From: Gallionellaceae bacterium
Lineage (GTDB): Bacteria; Pseudomonadota; Gammaproteobacteria; Burkholderiales; Gallionellaceae
Direction: 5' to 3'
Assembly (NCBI GenBank): GCA_027448945.1
Contig: DAIDMQ010000001.1
Span: forward strand, 1-64,000
Length of the DNA stretch: 64,000 nucleotides
Shown one piece after another: positions 27,177-36,000 of the stretch (positions are counted from its first letter, which is position 1; every line of letters starts with the position of its first letter). The position numbers were made by a program, and so were the translations under genes. Below the pieces are notes generated by a model. The model made no database searches and was not told the DNA's origin. It saw only the letters and a program-made list of their open reading frames with translations.

Positions 27177-28694
27177 ATGAAGACCTACCTAAAACGCATC
27201 CTCAATGCTCGCGTCTATGACGTGGCTGTCGAAACGCCGCTGGAATTGGCGCCCAATCTTTCTGCGCGTATCGGCAACAAGGTCTTGTTCAAGCGCGAGG
27301 ACATGCAACCGGTGTTCTCCTTCAAGCTGCGGGGCGCTTACAACAAGATGGCGCAGCTCACCCGCGAGCAACTCAAGCGCGGTGTCATCGCGGCCTCGGC
27401 CGGCAATCACGCGCAAGGTGTCGCGCTGTCCGCTGCCAAGCTGGGCTGCAAGGCGGTCATCGTCATGCCCACCACCACACCGCAATTAAAAATAGACGCG
27501 GTCAAGCATTTCGGCGGCAAGGCGGTCGAGATCGTGCTGCATGGCGGTAGTTACAGCGATGCCTATGCACACGCGCTAGAACTGGAGAAGAAACTCAAGC
27601 TCACTTTCGTACATCCTTTCGATGATCCTGATGTCATCGCAGGGCAAGGCACGATAGGCATGGAGATTCTGCGTCAGCATACTCAGCCTATACACGCGAT
27701 CTTCTGCGCCATCGGTGGCGGCGGGCTGATTGCGGGTGTGGCGGCCTACGTCAAAGAAGTGCGTCCCGAGATCAAGATCATCGGTGTGCAAACCAGCGAC
27801 TCGGATGCCATGTACCGCTCGCTCAAAGCCAAACGTCGGGTGACGCTACATGACGTGGGTCTGTTCTCGGACGGTACGGCGGTCAAGCTGGTGGGCGAGG
27901 AGACTTTCCGTGTATGCAGGAAATATGTGGACGAAGTCATCTTGGTCGATACGGATGCGGTCTGTGCCGCGATCAAGGATGTGTTCCAAGACACGCGCTC
28001 CATCTTGGAGCCGGCCGGAGCTTTGGCGGTGGCGGGGGCCAAGCAATATGCGCAGCGCGAGAAGCTTAAGGGCGAGACCTTGATCCCCATTGCCTGCGGT
28101 GCGAACATGAATTTCGACCGTTTGCGCTTTGTGGCCGAGCGTGCCGAGATCGGAGAGAAGCGTGAAGCCATCCTCGCCGTGACCATCCCGGAGACGCCGG
28201 GCAGCTTCCGCAAGTTCTGCTCGTTGCTGGGCAATCGCAACATCACCGAGTTCAACTATCGCTATGCCGACCCCAAGGCGGCACAAGTATTCGTCGGTGT
28301 GCAGGTCAAAGATCAGAGCGAGACCGCTAAACTGGTCGCGACCCTGGAGAAGAGCAAGCTCAACACCCTGGACCTTACCGATAACGAGATGGCCAAGTTG
28401 CACCTGCGTCATCTGGTCGGAGGCCATGCGCCCGACGTCAAGGACGAAATCATGTTCCGCTTCGAGTTCCCCGAGCGTCCGGGTGCCTTGATGAACTTCC
28501 TTAACAGCATGAACCATAATTGGAATATCTCCCTGTTTCACTATCGTAACCACGGCGCGGATTACGGCAGGGTGTTGGTCGGTATGCAAGTGCCACATCA
28601 TGACAAAAAGGCGCTGAAAACTTTCTTGGACACGCTGGGCTACCCATATTGGGACGAGAGCGCGAATCCGGCGTATCGATTGTTCTTGGGCTGA
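27177..28694 (+). CDS. ilvA: Threonine ammonia-lyase, biosynthetic
   Basis: PLP enzyme that converts threonine to 2-oxobutyrate for isoleucine synthesis. The 505 residues hold the catalytic domain with PLP lysine Lys50 in SFKLRGAYNK, the phosphate-binding loop GGGGLIAG, and two C-terminal ACT-like regulatory domains (about 330-505) that mediate isoleucine feedback in known members. The length with two regulatory domains marks the biosynthetic type. The formyl-THF cyclo-ligase gene starts six bases after the stop. Confidence 0.95.
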   Translation: MKTYLKRILNARVYDVAVETPLELAPNLSARIGNKVLFKREDMQPVFSFKLRGAYNKMAQLTREQLKRGVIAASAGNHAQGVALSAAKLGCKAVIVMPTTTPQLKIDAVKHFGGKAVEIVLHGGSYSDAYAHALELEKKLKLTFVHPFDDPDVIAGQGTIGMEILRQHTQPIHAIFCAIGGGGLIAGVAAYVKEVRPEIKIIGVQTSDSDAMYRSLKAKRRVTLHDVGLFSDGTAVKLVGEETFRVCRKYVDEVILVDTDAVCAAIKDVFQDTRSILEPAGALAVAGAKQYAQREKLKGETLIPIACGANMNFDRLRFVAERAEIGEKREAILAVTIPETPGSFRKFCSLLGNRNITEFNYRYADPKAAQVFVGVQVKDQSETAKLVATLEKSKLNTLDLTDNEMAKLHLRHLVGGHAPDVKDEIMFRFEFPERPGALMNFLNSMNHNWNISLFHYRNHGADYGRVLVGMQVPHHDKKALKTFLDTLGYPYWDESANPAYRLFLG

Positions 28695-28700
28695 GCGCCT

Positions 28701-29297
28701 ATGACCATAAACATCACTGCACAGAAGAAAGCGCTCCGTCAGCAAGTGCTGACGGAGCGCGATGTTTTGTTGGAAGTGGAGCGCTTGGATATCAGTCGCA
28801 TCATCACCGAGCGCCTCACCACCCTGCCTGAATATAGTCGTGCGCAAGTCGTGTTGGCCTATATGAACTTCGGTTCGGAGTTCAATAGCAGTTTGTTTGT
28901 GAGGCGCGCGCTGGCTGATGCCAAGACGGTACTGTTACCCAGAGTGGATAAGGTGGTCAACGAGTTGGCCATATATCGGGTCGACGATCCTGTGCGACAG
29001 TTGTCGCCTGGCGCATGGGGCATCATGGAGCCGGTACCGGAACGCTGTGAGCGGCTTTCCGACTTAAATGAGGTAGAATTCGCGCTGTTGCCGGGCGTGG
29101 CATATACCCGAAGTGGCGCAAGATTAGGCTACGGTGGTGGATATTACGACAAGCTGCTGGCGCGAATGGGGCATCAACCTGTGCTGGTCGCGGCGGCATA
29201 TTCGCTGCAAGTGGTGCAAGATGTTCCGCAAGAATCGACCGATAGAAGCGTCGAATGGGTCGTCACTGAGCGAGAGATCATAGCGTGTAAACCGTGA
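28701..29297 (+). CDS. 5-formyltetrahydrofolate cyclo-ligase
   Basis: ATP-dependent enzyme that returns 5-formyl-THF to 5,10-methenyl-THF. The 198 residues show the N-terminal ALRQQVLTER region and the C-terminal substrate/ATP loop RLGYGGGYYDKLLAR. In many proteobacteria this gene sits downstream of the 6S RNA gene ssrS; here it follows ilvA, and no 6S RNA is evident. Confidence 0.92.
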   Translation: MTINITAQKKALRQQVLTERDVLLEVERLDISRIITERLTTLPEYSRAQVVLAYMNFGSEFNSSLFVRRALADAKTVLLPRVDKVVNELAIYRVDDPVRQLSPGAWGIMEPVPERCERLSDLNEVEFALLPGVAYTRSGARLGYGGGYYDKLLARMGHQPVLVAAAYSLQVVQDVPQESTDRSVEWVVTEREIIACKP

Positions 29298-29317
29298 GAG
29301 ATTCGGCTTCCCCCGAA

Positions 29318-29335
29318 CCTCATGCAAGCATGAGG
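29318..29335. repeat. Small hairpin upstream of aceE
   Basis: CCTCATG and CATGAGG form perfect 7-bp arms around the loop CAAG, between the cyclo-ligase stop and the aceE start. No T tract follows in either direction, so it is a weak terminator candidate at best; an operator or mRNA 5' structure is possible. Confidence 0.45.
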
Positions 29336-29386
29336 TCGTGCGGGTGTAAGCAACAAAGATAATATTAGAACGAAGAGAGAGTAGAA

Positions 29387-32047
29387 ATGGGAACATTACC
29401 TGATTACGATCCACAAGAAACCCAGGAGTGGTTGGATGCGCTGGAATCCGTGTTTGAGAAAGAAGGCTCGGAACGCGTGCACTTCATACTGGAGAAATTG
29501 CTGGACAAAGCGCGCAGCTCTGGCGCCGGCGTGCCTTTCAGCGCCACCACACCCTATTGCAACAGCATTGCCGTGGGTGACGAACAGCGTTCCTCGGGCA
29601 ACCACGATCTAGAACACCGCATCCGCGCGCTGATGCGCTGGAATGCGATGGCCCTGGTGTTGAACGCAAACAAGGATTCTTCGGAGTTGGGCGGCCATAT
29701 CGCCAGCTTCGCCTCTGCTGCGACCTTATACGACGTGGGCTTCAATCATTTCTTCCACGGCCAGACTTCCAGCCATGGCGGAGACTTGGTGTATTTCCAG
29801 GGGCATTCGTCGCCCGGTGTGTATGCGCGTGCCTACCTCGAAGGCCGTATCAGTGAAGAGAAGATGTACAAGTTCCGTCAAGAAGCGAAGGGCGACGGCC
29901 TGTCCTCTTACCCTCATCCTTGGTTGATGCCGGATTTCTGGCAGTTCCCTACGGTATCGATGGGATTGGGCCCGTTGATGGCGATTTATCAGGCGCGTTT
30001 TATGCGTTATCTGGAGCTGCGCGGCATCACCAATACGGCGGGCCGCAAGGTCTGGGCGTTCCTGGGGGACGGTGAGACCGACGAGCCGGAATCTTTGGGC
30101 GCGGTCTCCATGGCTGGGCGCGAGAAGCTCGATAATCTGATCTTTGTCATCAACTGTAATTTGCAACGTCTGGACGGCCCTGTGCGCGGCAACAGCAAGA
30201 TCATCCAGGAACTGGAAGGCGTGTTCCGTGGTGCAGGCTGGAACGTCATCAAAGTGGTGTGGGGCGGCAAGTGGGATCGCTTGTTCGCCAAAGACACCAA
30301 AGGCTTGCTACAGAAGCGCATGCAGGAAGTGGTGGACGGTGAATATCAGACTTACAAATCCAAGAATGGCGCGTATGTACGCGAACATTTCTTCGGTAAA
30401 TATCCCGAGTTGCTGGAGATGGTCGCCGATATGTCGGACAACGAAATCTGGCACTTGAATCGTGGCGGTCATGATCCGCACAAGGTGTTCGCGGCTTATG
30501 CATCGGCAACCAAACATACCGGTCAGCCGACCGTCATTCTGGCCAAAACCGTCAAGGGTTACGGCATGGGCGAAGCGGGTGAAGGGCAGAACATCACCCA
30601 CCAGCAGAAGAAAATGGCGGGCGAAGTGCTGCTCAAATTCCGTGACCGTTTCAATATTCCTTTGAACGACGAGCAAGTGGCGAGCCTGAATTTCTACCGT
30701 CCACCCGCAGATAGCTTGGAAGCGAAATACCTGAAGGAACGCAGTGCCGTGATGGGCGAGATGCCGGCGCGCAAGCCGGTCACCACTGCTTTGCAGATTC
30801 CGCCGCTGGAAGCGTTCGAGGCCTTGCTGAAGAGCACAGATGACAGGGAAATTTCCACCACCATGGCCTTCGTGCGCATGTTGGGTATTTTGGTCAAGGA
30901 CAAAAACATCGGTAAGCAGATCGTGCCTATCGTACCCGACGAATCTCGTACTTTCGGCATGGAAGGCATGTTCCGCCAGCTGGGTATCTTCTCGCAAGTT
31001 GGCCAGCTGTACACGCCGCAGGATGCCGACCAATTGATGTTCTACAAGGAGTCATCCAGCGGTCAGGTGTTGCAAGAGGGTATCAATGAAGCGGGCGCGA
31101 TGGCGGACTGGATCGCCGCCGCAACCTCTTATGCCAACCACGGCGTGGCGATGCTGCCATTCTTTATCTACTACTCCATGTTCGGCTTCCAGCGTATCGG
31201 CGATTTGGCTTGGGCGGCGGGCGACATGCGCGCGCGCGGCTTTATGCTGGGCGGTACCGCAGGTCGTACCACGCTGAACGGCGAAGGACTGCAACATGAG
31301 GATGGCCATAGCCATCTGATGTCCGCAACCATTCCCAACTGCGTGTCTTACGATCCGACCTTTGCTTACGAACTCGCGGTCATCATCCAGGACGGTATGC
31401 GCCGCATGTATGTCGAGCAAGAAGACGTGTTCTATTACCTGACGCTGATGAACGAGAACTACACCCATCCCGCGATGCCCAAGGGCGCCGAGGAGGGCAT
31501 CATCAAGGGTATGTATCTGCTCAGCGAGACCAAGGGTAAGGCCAAGCAGCCGCATGTACAACTGATGGGTAGCGGCACGATCTTGCGCGAATCCATCTTC
31601 GCCGCCGAATTACTGGCCAAGGACTTCGGCGTTGCGTCTGACGTGTGGAGCGTCACCAGCTTCACCGAACTGCGCCGCGACGGGATAGATTGCGAACGCT
31701 GGAACATGCTGCATCCTGAAGCCAAGCAGCCGCGCGTCAGCTACGTCGAGCGATGCATGGCGGCGCGCAAAGGCCCGGTGGTCGCGACCACCGACTACAT
31801 GCGCTCCTTCGCCGATCAGATTCGCGGCTTCCTGCCCAAGCGTTTCACCGTGCTGGGTACGGACGGCTTCGGCCGTTCCGACACGCGCAAGCATCTGCGC
31901 GAGTTTTTCGAGGTGAATCGTCACTACATCGTGGTCGCGGCATTGAAGGCATTAGCGGATGAAGGCACGGTGCCGCCATACGAGGTGACCCGCGCGATCA
32001 AGCTGTACGGCATCGATCAGGACAAACCCAACCCAACGACTGTGTAG
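29387..32047 (+). CDS. aceE: Pyruvate dehydrogenase E1 component
   Basis: Thiamine-diphosphate enzyme that decarboxylates pyruvate and loads acetyl groups onto the lipoyl arm of E2. The 886 residues match the homodimeric E1 of proteobacteria. The ThDP motif GDGETDEPESLGAVS...NLIFVINCN is present, as are the HGGDLVYFQGHSSPGVYARAYLEGR and GEGLQHEDGHS segments. aceF follows after 105 bp on the same strand. Confidence 0.96.
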   Translation: MGTLPDYDPQETQEWLDALESVFEKEGSERVHFILEKLLDKARSSGAGVPFSATTPYCNSIAVGDEQRSSGNHDLEHRIRALMRWNAMALVLNANKDSSELGGHIASFASAATLYDVGFNHFFHGQTSSHGGDLVYFQGHSSPGVYARAYLEGRISEEKMYKFRQEAKGDGLSSYPHPWLMPDFWQFPTVSMGLGPLMAIYQARFMRYLELRGITNTAGRKVWAFLGDGETDEPESLGAVSMAGREKLDNLIFVINCNLQRLDGPVRGNSKIIQELEGVFRGAGWNVIKVVWGGKWDRLFAKDTKGLLQKRMQEVVDGEYQTYKSKNGAYVREHFFGKYPELLEMVADMSDNEIWHLNRGGHDPHKVFAAYASATKHTGQPTVILAKTVKGYGMGEAGEGQNITHQQKKMAGEVLLKFRDRFNIPLNDEQVASLNFYRPPADSLEAKYLKERSAVMGEMPARKPVTTALQIPPLEAFEALLKSTDDREISTTMAFVRMLGILVKDKNIGKQIVPIVPDESRTFGMEGMFRQLGIFSQVGQLYTPQDADQLMFYKESSSGQVLQEGINEAGAMADWIAAATSYANHGVAMLPFFIYYSMFGFQRIGDLAWAAGDMRARGFMLGGTAGRTTLNGEGLQHEDGHSHLMSATIPNCVSYDPTFAYELAVIIQDGMRRMYVEQEDVFYYLTLMNENYTHPAMPKGAEEGIIKGMYLLSETKGKAKQPHVQLMGSGTILRESIFAAELLAKDFGVASDVWSVTSFTELRRDGIDCERWNMLHPEAKQPRVSYVERCMAARKGPVVATTDYMRSFADQIRGFLPKRFTVLGTDGFGRSDTRKHLREFFEVNRHYIVVAALKALADEGTVPPYEVTRAIKLYGIDQDKPNPTTV

Positions 32048-32152
32048 GGCATTCGAAAACCCCAAATTTAATTGCTATGCGGTGTTGCTAACACCCTGCC
32101 TGGCTTCGAAATTTGCATTTTTCGAGACACCCTAATTTTCAGGAGATTTACT

Positions 32153-33439
32153 GTGGCAGAAATCAAACAAGTACTCGTGCCGGACATCGGCGATTACAAG
32201 GATGTCAGTGTTATCGAAGTGATGGTCAAGGTGGGTGATAGCATTGCCGCCGAAGACACATTGTTAACACTGGAAACCGACAAGGCTGCGATGGATGTGC
32301 CGTCGCCTTTTGCCGGTGTGATTAAAGAACTGAAGCTTAAAGTGGGTGACAAGGTCTCGGAGGGTGCGCTGATTCTGATTCTGGAAGCGGCAGCCGGTGG
32401 CGCAACGCAAGCTGTAGCCGCACCCGTCGCCGCAACGGTTGCAGCGCCCGCGACGCCAGCTGCGGCACCTGCACCTAAAGCTGCACCGATCATCGCGCCG
32501 GTCGTGCCCGTCGTGGCACCCGTCCCGCCCGGCAGCAAGGCACACGCCAGTCCGGCCATACGCCGTTTCGCGCGTGAGCTGGGAGTAGATATCTCGCAAG
32601 TGCCAGGCAGCGGCGACAAAGGTCGGGTGACCAAGGATGATGTGCAGAACTACGTTAAAGCAGTTGTCAGTGCGCCACGTGGTGCGACGGGCAGCGGCGG
32701 TCTGCAAGTGTTGGCTACGCCAGTGGTGGATTTTGCTAAGTTCGGCGAAGTAGACATCAAGCCCCTGTCGCGCATCAAGAAGATTTCGGGTGCCAACCTG
32801 CATCGCAACTGGGTGACTATCCCGCACGTGACGCAGTTCGACGAAGCTGACATCACTGAGATGGAAGCTTTCCGCAAAGATCTGGGCGCGGAATATGCGA
32901 AACAGAATATCAAGATTACTCCGCTGGTGTTCCTGCTTAAGGCCGTGGTTAAAGCATTGCAGCAGTATCCGGATTTCAACGCTTCGCTGGATGCGAGCGG
33001 CGAGAACCTGGTGTACAAGAATTACTTCCATATCGGCGTGGCCGTGGATACGCCGGACGGTCTGATGGTGCCGGTGCTGCGCGACGTGGATAAAAAAGGC
33101 TTGGTGCAATTGGCCAAAGAACTGGGCGAGATCAGCGCCAAGGCGCGTGAAAAGAAGATCACCGCTGCCGATATGCAGGGCGGTTGCTTCTCCATCTCCA
33201 GCTTGGGCGGCATCGGTGGTACGGCCTTCACGCCCATCATCAATGCGCCCGAAGTGGCGATTTTGGGTGTGTCACGCTCCAAAATGACGCCGGTTTACAA
33301 AGACGGCGAGTTTGTGCCGCGCCTGATGTTGCCTCTGTCTTTGTCATACGATCATCGGGTTATCGACGGTGCTTTGGCTGCACGCTTTACGGCCTATCTG
33401 GCGAAGGTGCTCTCCGACATCCGTTTACTCGCGGTTTAA
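32153..33439 (+). CDS. aceF: Dihydrolipoamide acetyltransferase E2, single lipoyl domain
   Basis: Core of the pyruvate dehydrogenase complex. The GTG at 32153 is chosen because AGGAG lies upstream and the lipoyl domain begins at once ([19 protein letters not shown]). The order is one lipoyl domain with the lipoylated lysine in [11 protein letters not shown], an Ala/Pro linker (about 85-125), the E1/E3-binding domain ([19 protein letters not shown]) and the catalytic domain ending with [10 protein letters not shown]. The total is 428 residues, smaller than the three-lipoyl E. coli form. No lpd (E3) gene follows, so E3 must be supplied from elsewhere. Confidence 0.95.
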   Translation: MAEIKQVLVPDIGDYKDVSVIEVMVKVGDSIAAEDTLLTLETDKAAMDVPSPFAGVIKELKLKVGDKVSEGALILILEAAAGGATQAVAAPVAATVAAPATPAAAPAPKAAPIIAPVVPVVAPVPPGSKAHASPAIRRFARELGVDISQVPGSGDKGRVTKDDVQNYVKAVVSAPRGATGSGGLQVLATPVVDFAKFGEVDIKPLSRIKKISGANLHRNWVTIPHVTQFDEADITEMEAFRKDLGAEYAKQNIKITPLVFLLKAVVKALQQYPDFNASLDASGENLVYKNYFHIGVAVDTPDGLMVPVLRDVDKKGLVQLAKELGEISAKAREKKITAADMQGGCFSISSLGGIGGTAFTPIINAPEVAILGVSRSKMTPVYKDGEFVPRLMLPLSLSYDHRVIDGALAARFTAYLAKVLSDIRLLAV

Positions 33440-33444
33440 TACAA

Positions 33445-33876
33445 TTGAACGCACTCACTTTCACTACAATAAATTATTGGGCGGTTCTGGTGAGTGCTGT
33501 GGCGTACAGGATGCTAATTCGTGGCTGGTATTTGCCGCAGCTTTTCGGGAATTCATGGACTGCAACACTCCAACCTATAGGGAAATCTGTAAGGGAAAAT
33601 TTGCCTAAGCGCATTCAAGTCGCCAGTGTATTTTGGAGCGGTGTTTATAAGTTGTTTTTTATTCTCGTTTGGATGATTGCAGCGCAGAAGGTGACGGTTT
33701 TGAGTGGCGTTGAAAAGGGCTTGCAAGTTGCGTTATTTTTTTCAATCTTACTTTTGGCAATCCCATTGTTAATGACTTTCACGCTTCCTGTTCCAATAAA
33801 GAGAGTTGCTATTGAGGCTGGTGGTGAGTTGTCCGCACTAGTCATTTGCGGAGCAATGTTGGGAGCGTGGCTATAA
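33445..33876 (+). CDS. Membrane protein resembling DUF1761
   Basis: About 143 residues with roughly four membrane helices. The opening TINYWAVLVSAVAYRMLIRGWY then QLFGNSW recalls the DUF1761 pattern (NW.A.LVS...Y...G..WY...LFG..W). The start is unsure: TTG 33445, five bases after the aceF stop, is the first plausible codon, and there is no clear ribosome-binding site, so coupling to aceF is likely. The end overlaps the start of nadD by 10 bases. Base composition is more AT-rich than that of aceF. Function is unknown. Confidence 0.6.
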   Translation: MNALTFTTINYWAVLVSAVAYRMLIRGWYLPQLFGNSWTATLQPIGKSVRENLPKRIQVASVFWSGVYKLFFILVWMIAAQKVTVLSGVEKGLQVALFFSILLLAIPLLMTFTLPVPIKRVAIEAGGELSALVICGAMLGAWL

Positions 33877-34526
33877 AAGCTATCGGCATCTTGGGCGGGA
33901 CCTTCGATCCGATACACTACGGTCATTTACGTCTGGCAGAAGAGATGCTGGAGTTGGCGGGATTGCAGCAGATACGCTTCATCCCTGCGGGTACGCCACC
34001 GCACCGGGATAAGCCGCAAGTCTCTGCCGAGCAACGCAGTGCAATGGTAAAGCTGGCTATTGCCGATCATGCTTCCTTTGTATTGGATGAGCGTGAGGTG
34101 CGACGTGCAGGCAAGTGTTACACCGTTGATACTTTGCGGGAGTTGCGTGCCGAACTGGGCGCACAACAACCCATCTCACTGCTAATGGGCGGAGATGCCT
34201 TCTTGCAGTTGCATACTTGGCATGAGTGGGAACAGTTATTTGAACTGGCGCATATTGTGGTGGGCTATAGGCCCGGTTTTACCATAGAGGAACGCATCTC
34301 CAGTGCGCCTGCCCGCTTGCAAGCGCAATATCGTCAGCGTTTGTGTGCCGCTACCACCTTGCGTGAGCAAGCTTATGGCGGCATCGCCGTGATGGGCATA
34401 CCGAAACTTGAAATCTCGGCTACGGTGATACGTTCACGTGTAGCCGAACAACGCAGCATCCGCTATCTGTTACCCAATGTGGTGGCGGAATACATTCATC
34501 AACATCAATTGTACGCATCATGCTAA
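33867..34526 (+). CDS. nadD: Nicotinate-nucleotide adenylyltransferase
   Basis: Makes deamido-NAD from nicotinate mononucleotide and ATP. The nucleotidyl-transferase motif GGTFDPIHYGHL lies at the N-terminus and the ISATVIRSRVA motif (ISSTxIR type) near the C-terminus. GTG 33867 gives 219 residues. GGGAG sits only one base upstream, so the true start may be the TTG at 33846; overlap with the preceding gene suggests coupling. rsfS overlaps its end (ATGCTAA). Confidence 0.93.
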   Translation: MAIKAIGILGGTFDPIHYGHLRLAEEMLELAGLQQIRFIPAGTPPHRDKPQVSAEQRSAMVKLAIADHASFVLDEREVRRAGKCYTVDTLRELRAELGAQQPISLLMGGDAFLQLHTWHEWEQLFELAHIVVGYRPGFTIEERISSAPARLQAQYRQRLCAATTLREQAYGGIAVMGIPKLEISATVIRSRVAEQRSIRYLLPNVVAEYIHQHQLYASC

Positions 34527-34879
34527 ATACTGAAGAAAAAACACTCGCCGTAGTCGCGGCGCTGGAAGAAATCAAGGCTGTGAACATCACCGTCATCGAT
34601 ACCAGCAAACAAAGCTCGCTGTTCGAGCGCATGATCATCGCCAGCGCGAACTCCAAACGCCAGACCAAGGCCCTGGCGGACAACGTCGTGGTCAAGCTCA
34701 AAGAGCAGGGCGAAGAGATCATCGGCCGCGAGGGCGAGGATAGTGGCGAATGGATCCTGGTTGATCTGGGTGAAGTGCTGGTGCATATCATGCAGCCGGC
34801 GATACGCGACTATTACAACCTTGAAGAACTATGGAGCAAGGCACAAGCTGCGCGCCCCAAGTTGGCCGGCCCTAGATAA
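34520..34879 (+). CDS. rsfS: Ribosomal silencing factor RsfS
   Basis: Binds ribosomal protein L14 and blocks subunit joining when nutrients run short. The 119 residues show the RsfS/Iojap pattern: ITVIDTSKQSSLFERMIIASANSKRQ and GEDSGEWILVDLGEVLVHIMQPAIRDYYNLEELW. The start overlaps the nadD stop by seven bases. nadD-rsfS-rlmH is a very common order. Confidence 0.95.
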   Translation: MLNTEEKTLAVVAALEEIKAVNITVIDTSKQSSLFERMIIASANSKRQTKALADNVVVKLKEQGEEIIGREGEDSGEWILVDLGEVLVHIMQPAIRDYYNLEELWSKAQAARPKLAGPR

Positions 34880-34898
34880 GTATCTTTAGGCCTGCACC

Positions 34899-35369
34899 AT
34901 GAAGCTCATCATCGCTTCGGTTGGCAACAAGATGCCAGACTGGATCACGCAAGGGTTCAATGAATATGCCAAGCGTATGCCGCGCGAAGCCAAGATTGAA
35001 CTGTTGGAAATCAAGCCTGAACCCCGTACCACGGGGAAATCTACCGAGCAGATCATGCAGGCCGAAGCACAGCGCATTTTGCATGCCTTGCCTGTGAACT
35101 GTCTGCGTATCGCCATGGATGAGCGCGGTGCCATGCCGACCACCAAGCAATTGGCCGCGCAGATGCAGGATTGGATGCGCGCCGGTAGCGATGTGGCTTT
35201 TGTCGTTGGCGGTGCAGATGGACTGCACGACAGTGTCAAGCAGTCCGCTCGCCAATTGATGGCCTTGTCCGCAATGACCCTGCCGCATGCTTTCGTGCGA
35301 GTGTTGCTGGCAGAGCAGTTGTACCGTGCGCATAGCTTGATGCACAATCACCCTTACCACCGCGAATAG
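34899..35369 (+). CDS. rlmH: 23S rRNA pseudouridine-1915 N3-methyltransferase
   Basis: SPOUT-family methyltransferase of 156 residues acting on assembled 70S ribosomes. The C-terminal knot region FVVGGADGLHDSVKQSA and the tail LLAEQLYRAHSLMHNHPYHRE are diagnostic. It starts 19 bp after rsfS. Maf follows 10 bp downstream. Confidence 0.96.
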   Translation: MKLIIASVGNKMPDWITQGFNEYAKRMPREAKIELLEIKPEPRTTGKSTEQIMQAEAQRILHALPVNCLRIAMDERGAMPTTKQLAAQMQDWMRAGSDVAFVVGGADGLHDSVKQSARQLMALSAMTLPHAFVRVLLAEQLYRAHSLMHNHPYHRE

Positions 35370-35379
35370 GAATATCTAG

Positions 35380-36000
35380 ATGAGTGTCACACCCAGTCGC
35401 ATCTATCTGGCATCACAAAGTCCCCGCCGTCGAGAGCTGCTCAAGCAGATTGGCGTGAATTTCGAAGTGCTGTTGTTGCGCTCCGATGCGATACGGGGTC
35501 TGGATGTGGATGAGACGCCGTATAGCGACGAAGCCGCGGAGGAATATGTGCAGCGTATCTGCGCAGAGAAAGCGGCGACGGCATATGCTGTGATGCGCTA
35601 CCGAAATCTGCCTAATGCACCGGTTCTGACGGCTGATACGGCGGTGATACTGGATGGCAAAATACTCGGTAAGCCCACGGATACCGCACATGCCGCACAG
35701 ATGCTGCGCGACTTGTCCGGGCGTGAACACCAAGTATTGACCGCCGTTGGCGTGGCGATGAATGATCATGTGGAGATGGCAGTTTCAACTTCCACCGTGA
35801 AATTTGTAACCCTGGACGAAGAACGTATACGCCGTTATCTGCTCAACAAAGAAGGGCAGGACAAAGCGGGCAGTTATGCCATACAGGGCTTGGCCGGGGC
35901 CTTCGTGGAAAAAATCAGCGGGAGCTATTCCGGCGTAGTCGGTTTGCCCCTGTGCGAGACTGCGGCACTGCTGAAAAAATTCAATGTGGTCACACCATGA
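35380..36000 (+). CDS. Maf-family nucleoside triphosphate pyrophosphatase
   Basis: House-cleaning pyrophosphatase that hydrolyses dTTP, UTP or modified nucleotides. The 206 residues open with IYLASQSPRRRELLKQIGV, and the catalytic DTAVILDGKILGKP and TSTVKFVTLDEERI segments follow. The stop overlaps the rng start (ATGA), so both are translated from one message. Confidence 0.93.
   Translation: MSVTPSRIYLASQSPRRRELLKQIGVNFEVLLLRSDAIRGLDVDETPYSDEAAEEYVQRICAEKAATAYAVMRYRNLPNAPVLTADTAVILDGKILGKPTDTAHAAQMLRDLSGREHQVLTAVGVAMNDHVEMAVSTSTVKFVTLDEERIRRYLLNKEGQDKAGSYAIQGLAGAFVEKISGSYSGVVGLPLCETAALLKKFNVVTP

Noticed and set aside
28701-29297. 6S RNA (ssrS) next to the 5-formyl-THF cyclo-ligase gene
   Set aside because: That linkage is common in proteobacteria, but only six bases separate ilvA from the gene and no 6S-like rod structure is visible nearby.
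29318-29335. Operator for a PdhR-type regulator before aceE
   Set aside because: The hairpin CCTCATG/CATGAGG does not resemble the known PdhR site, and no such regulator is encoded here.
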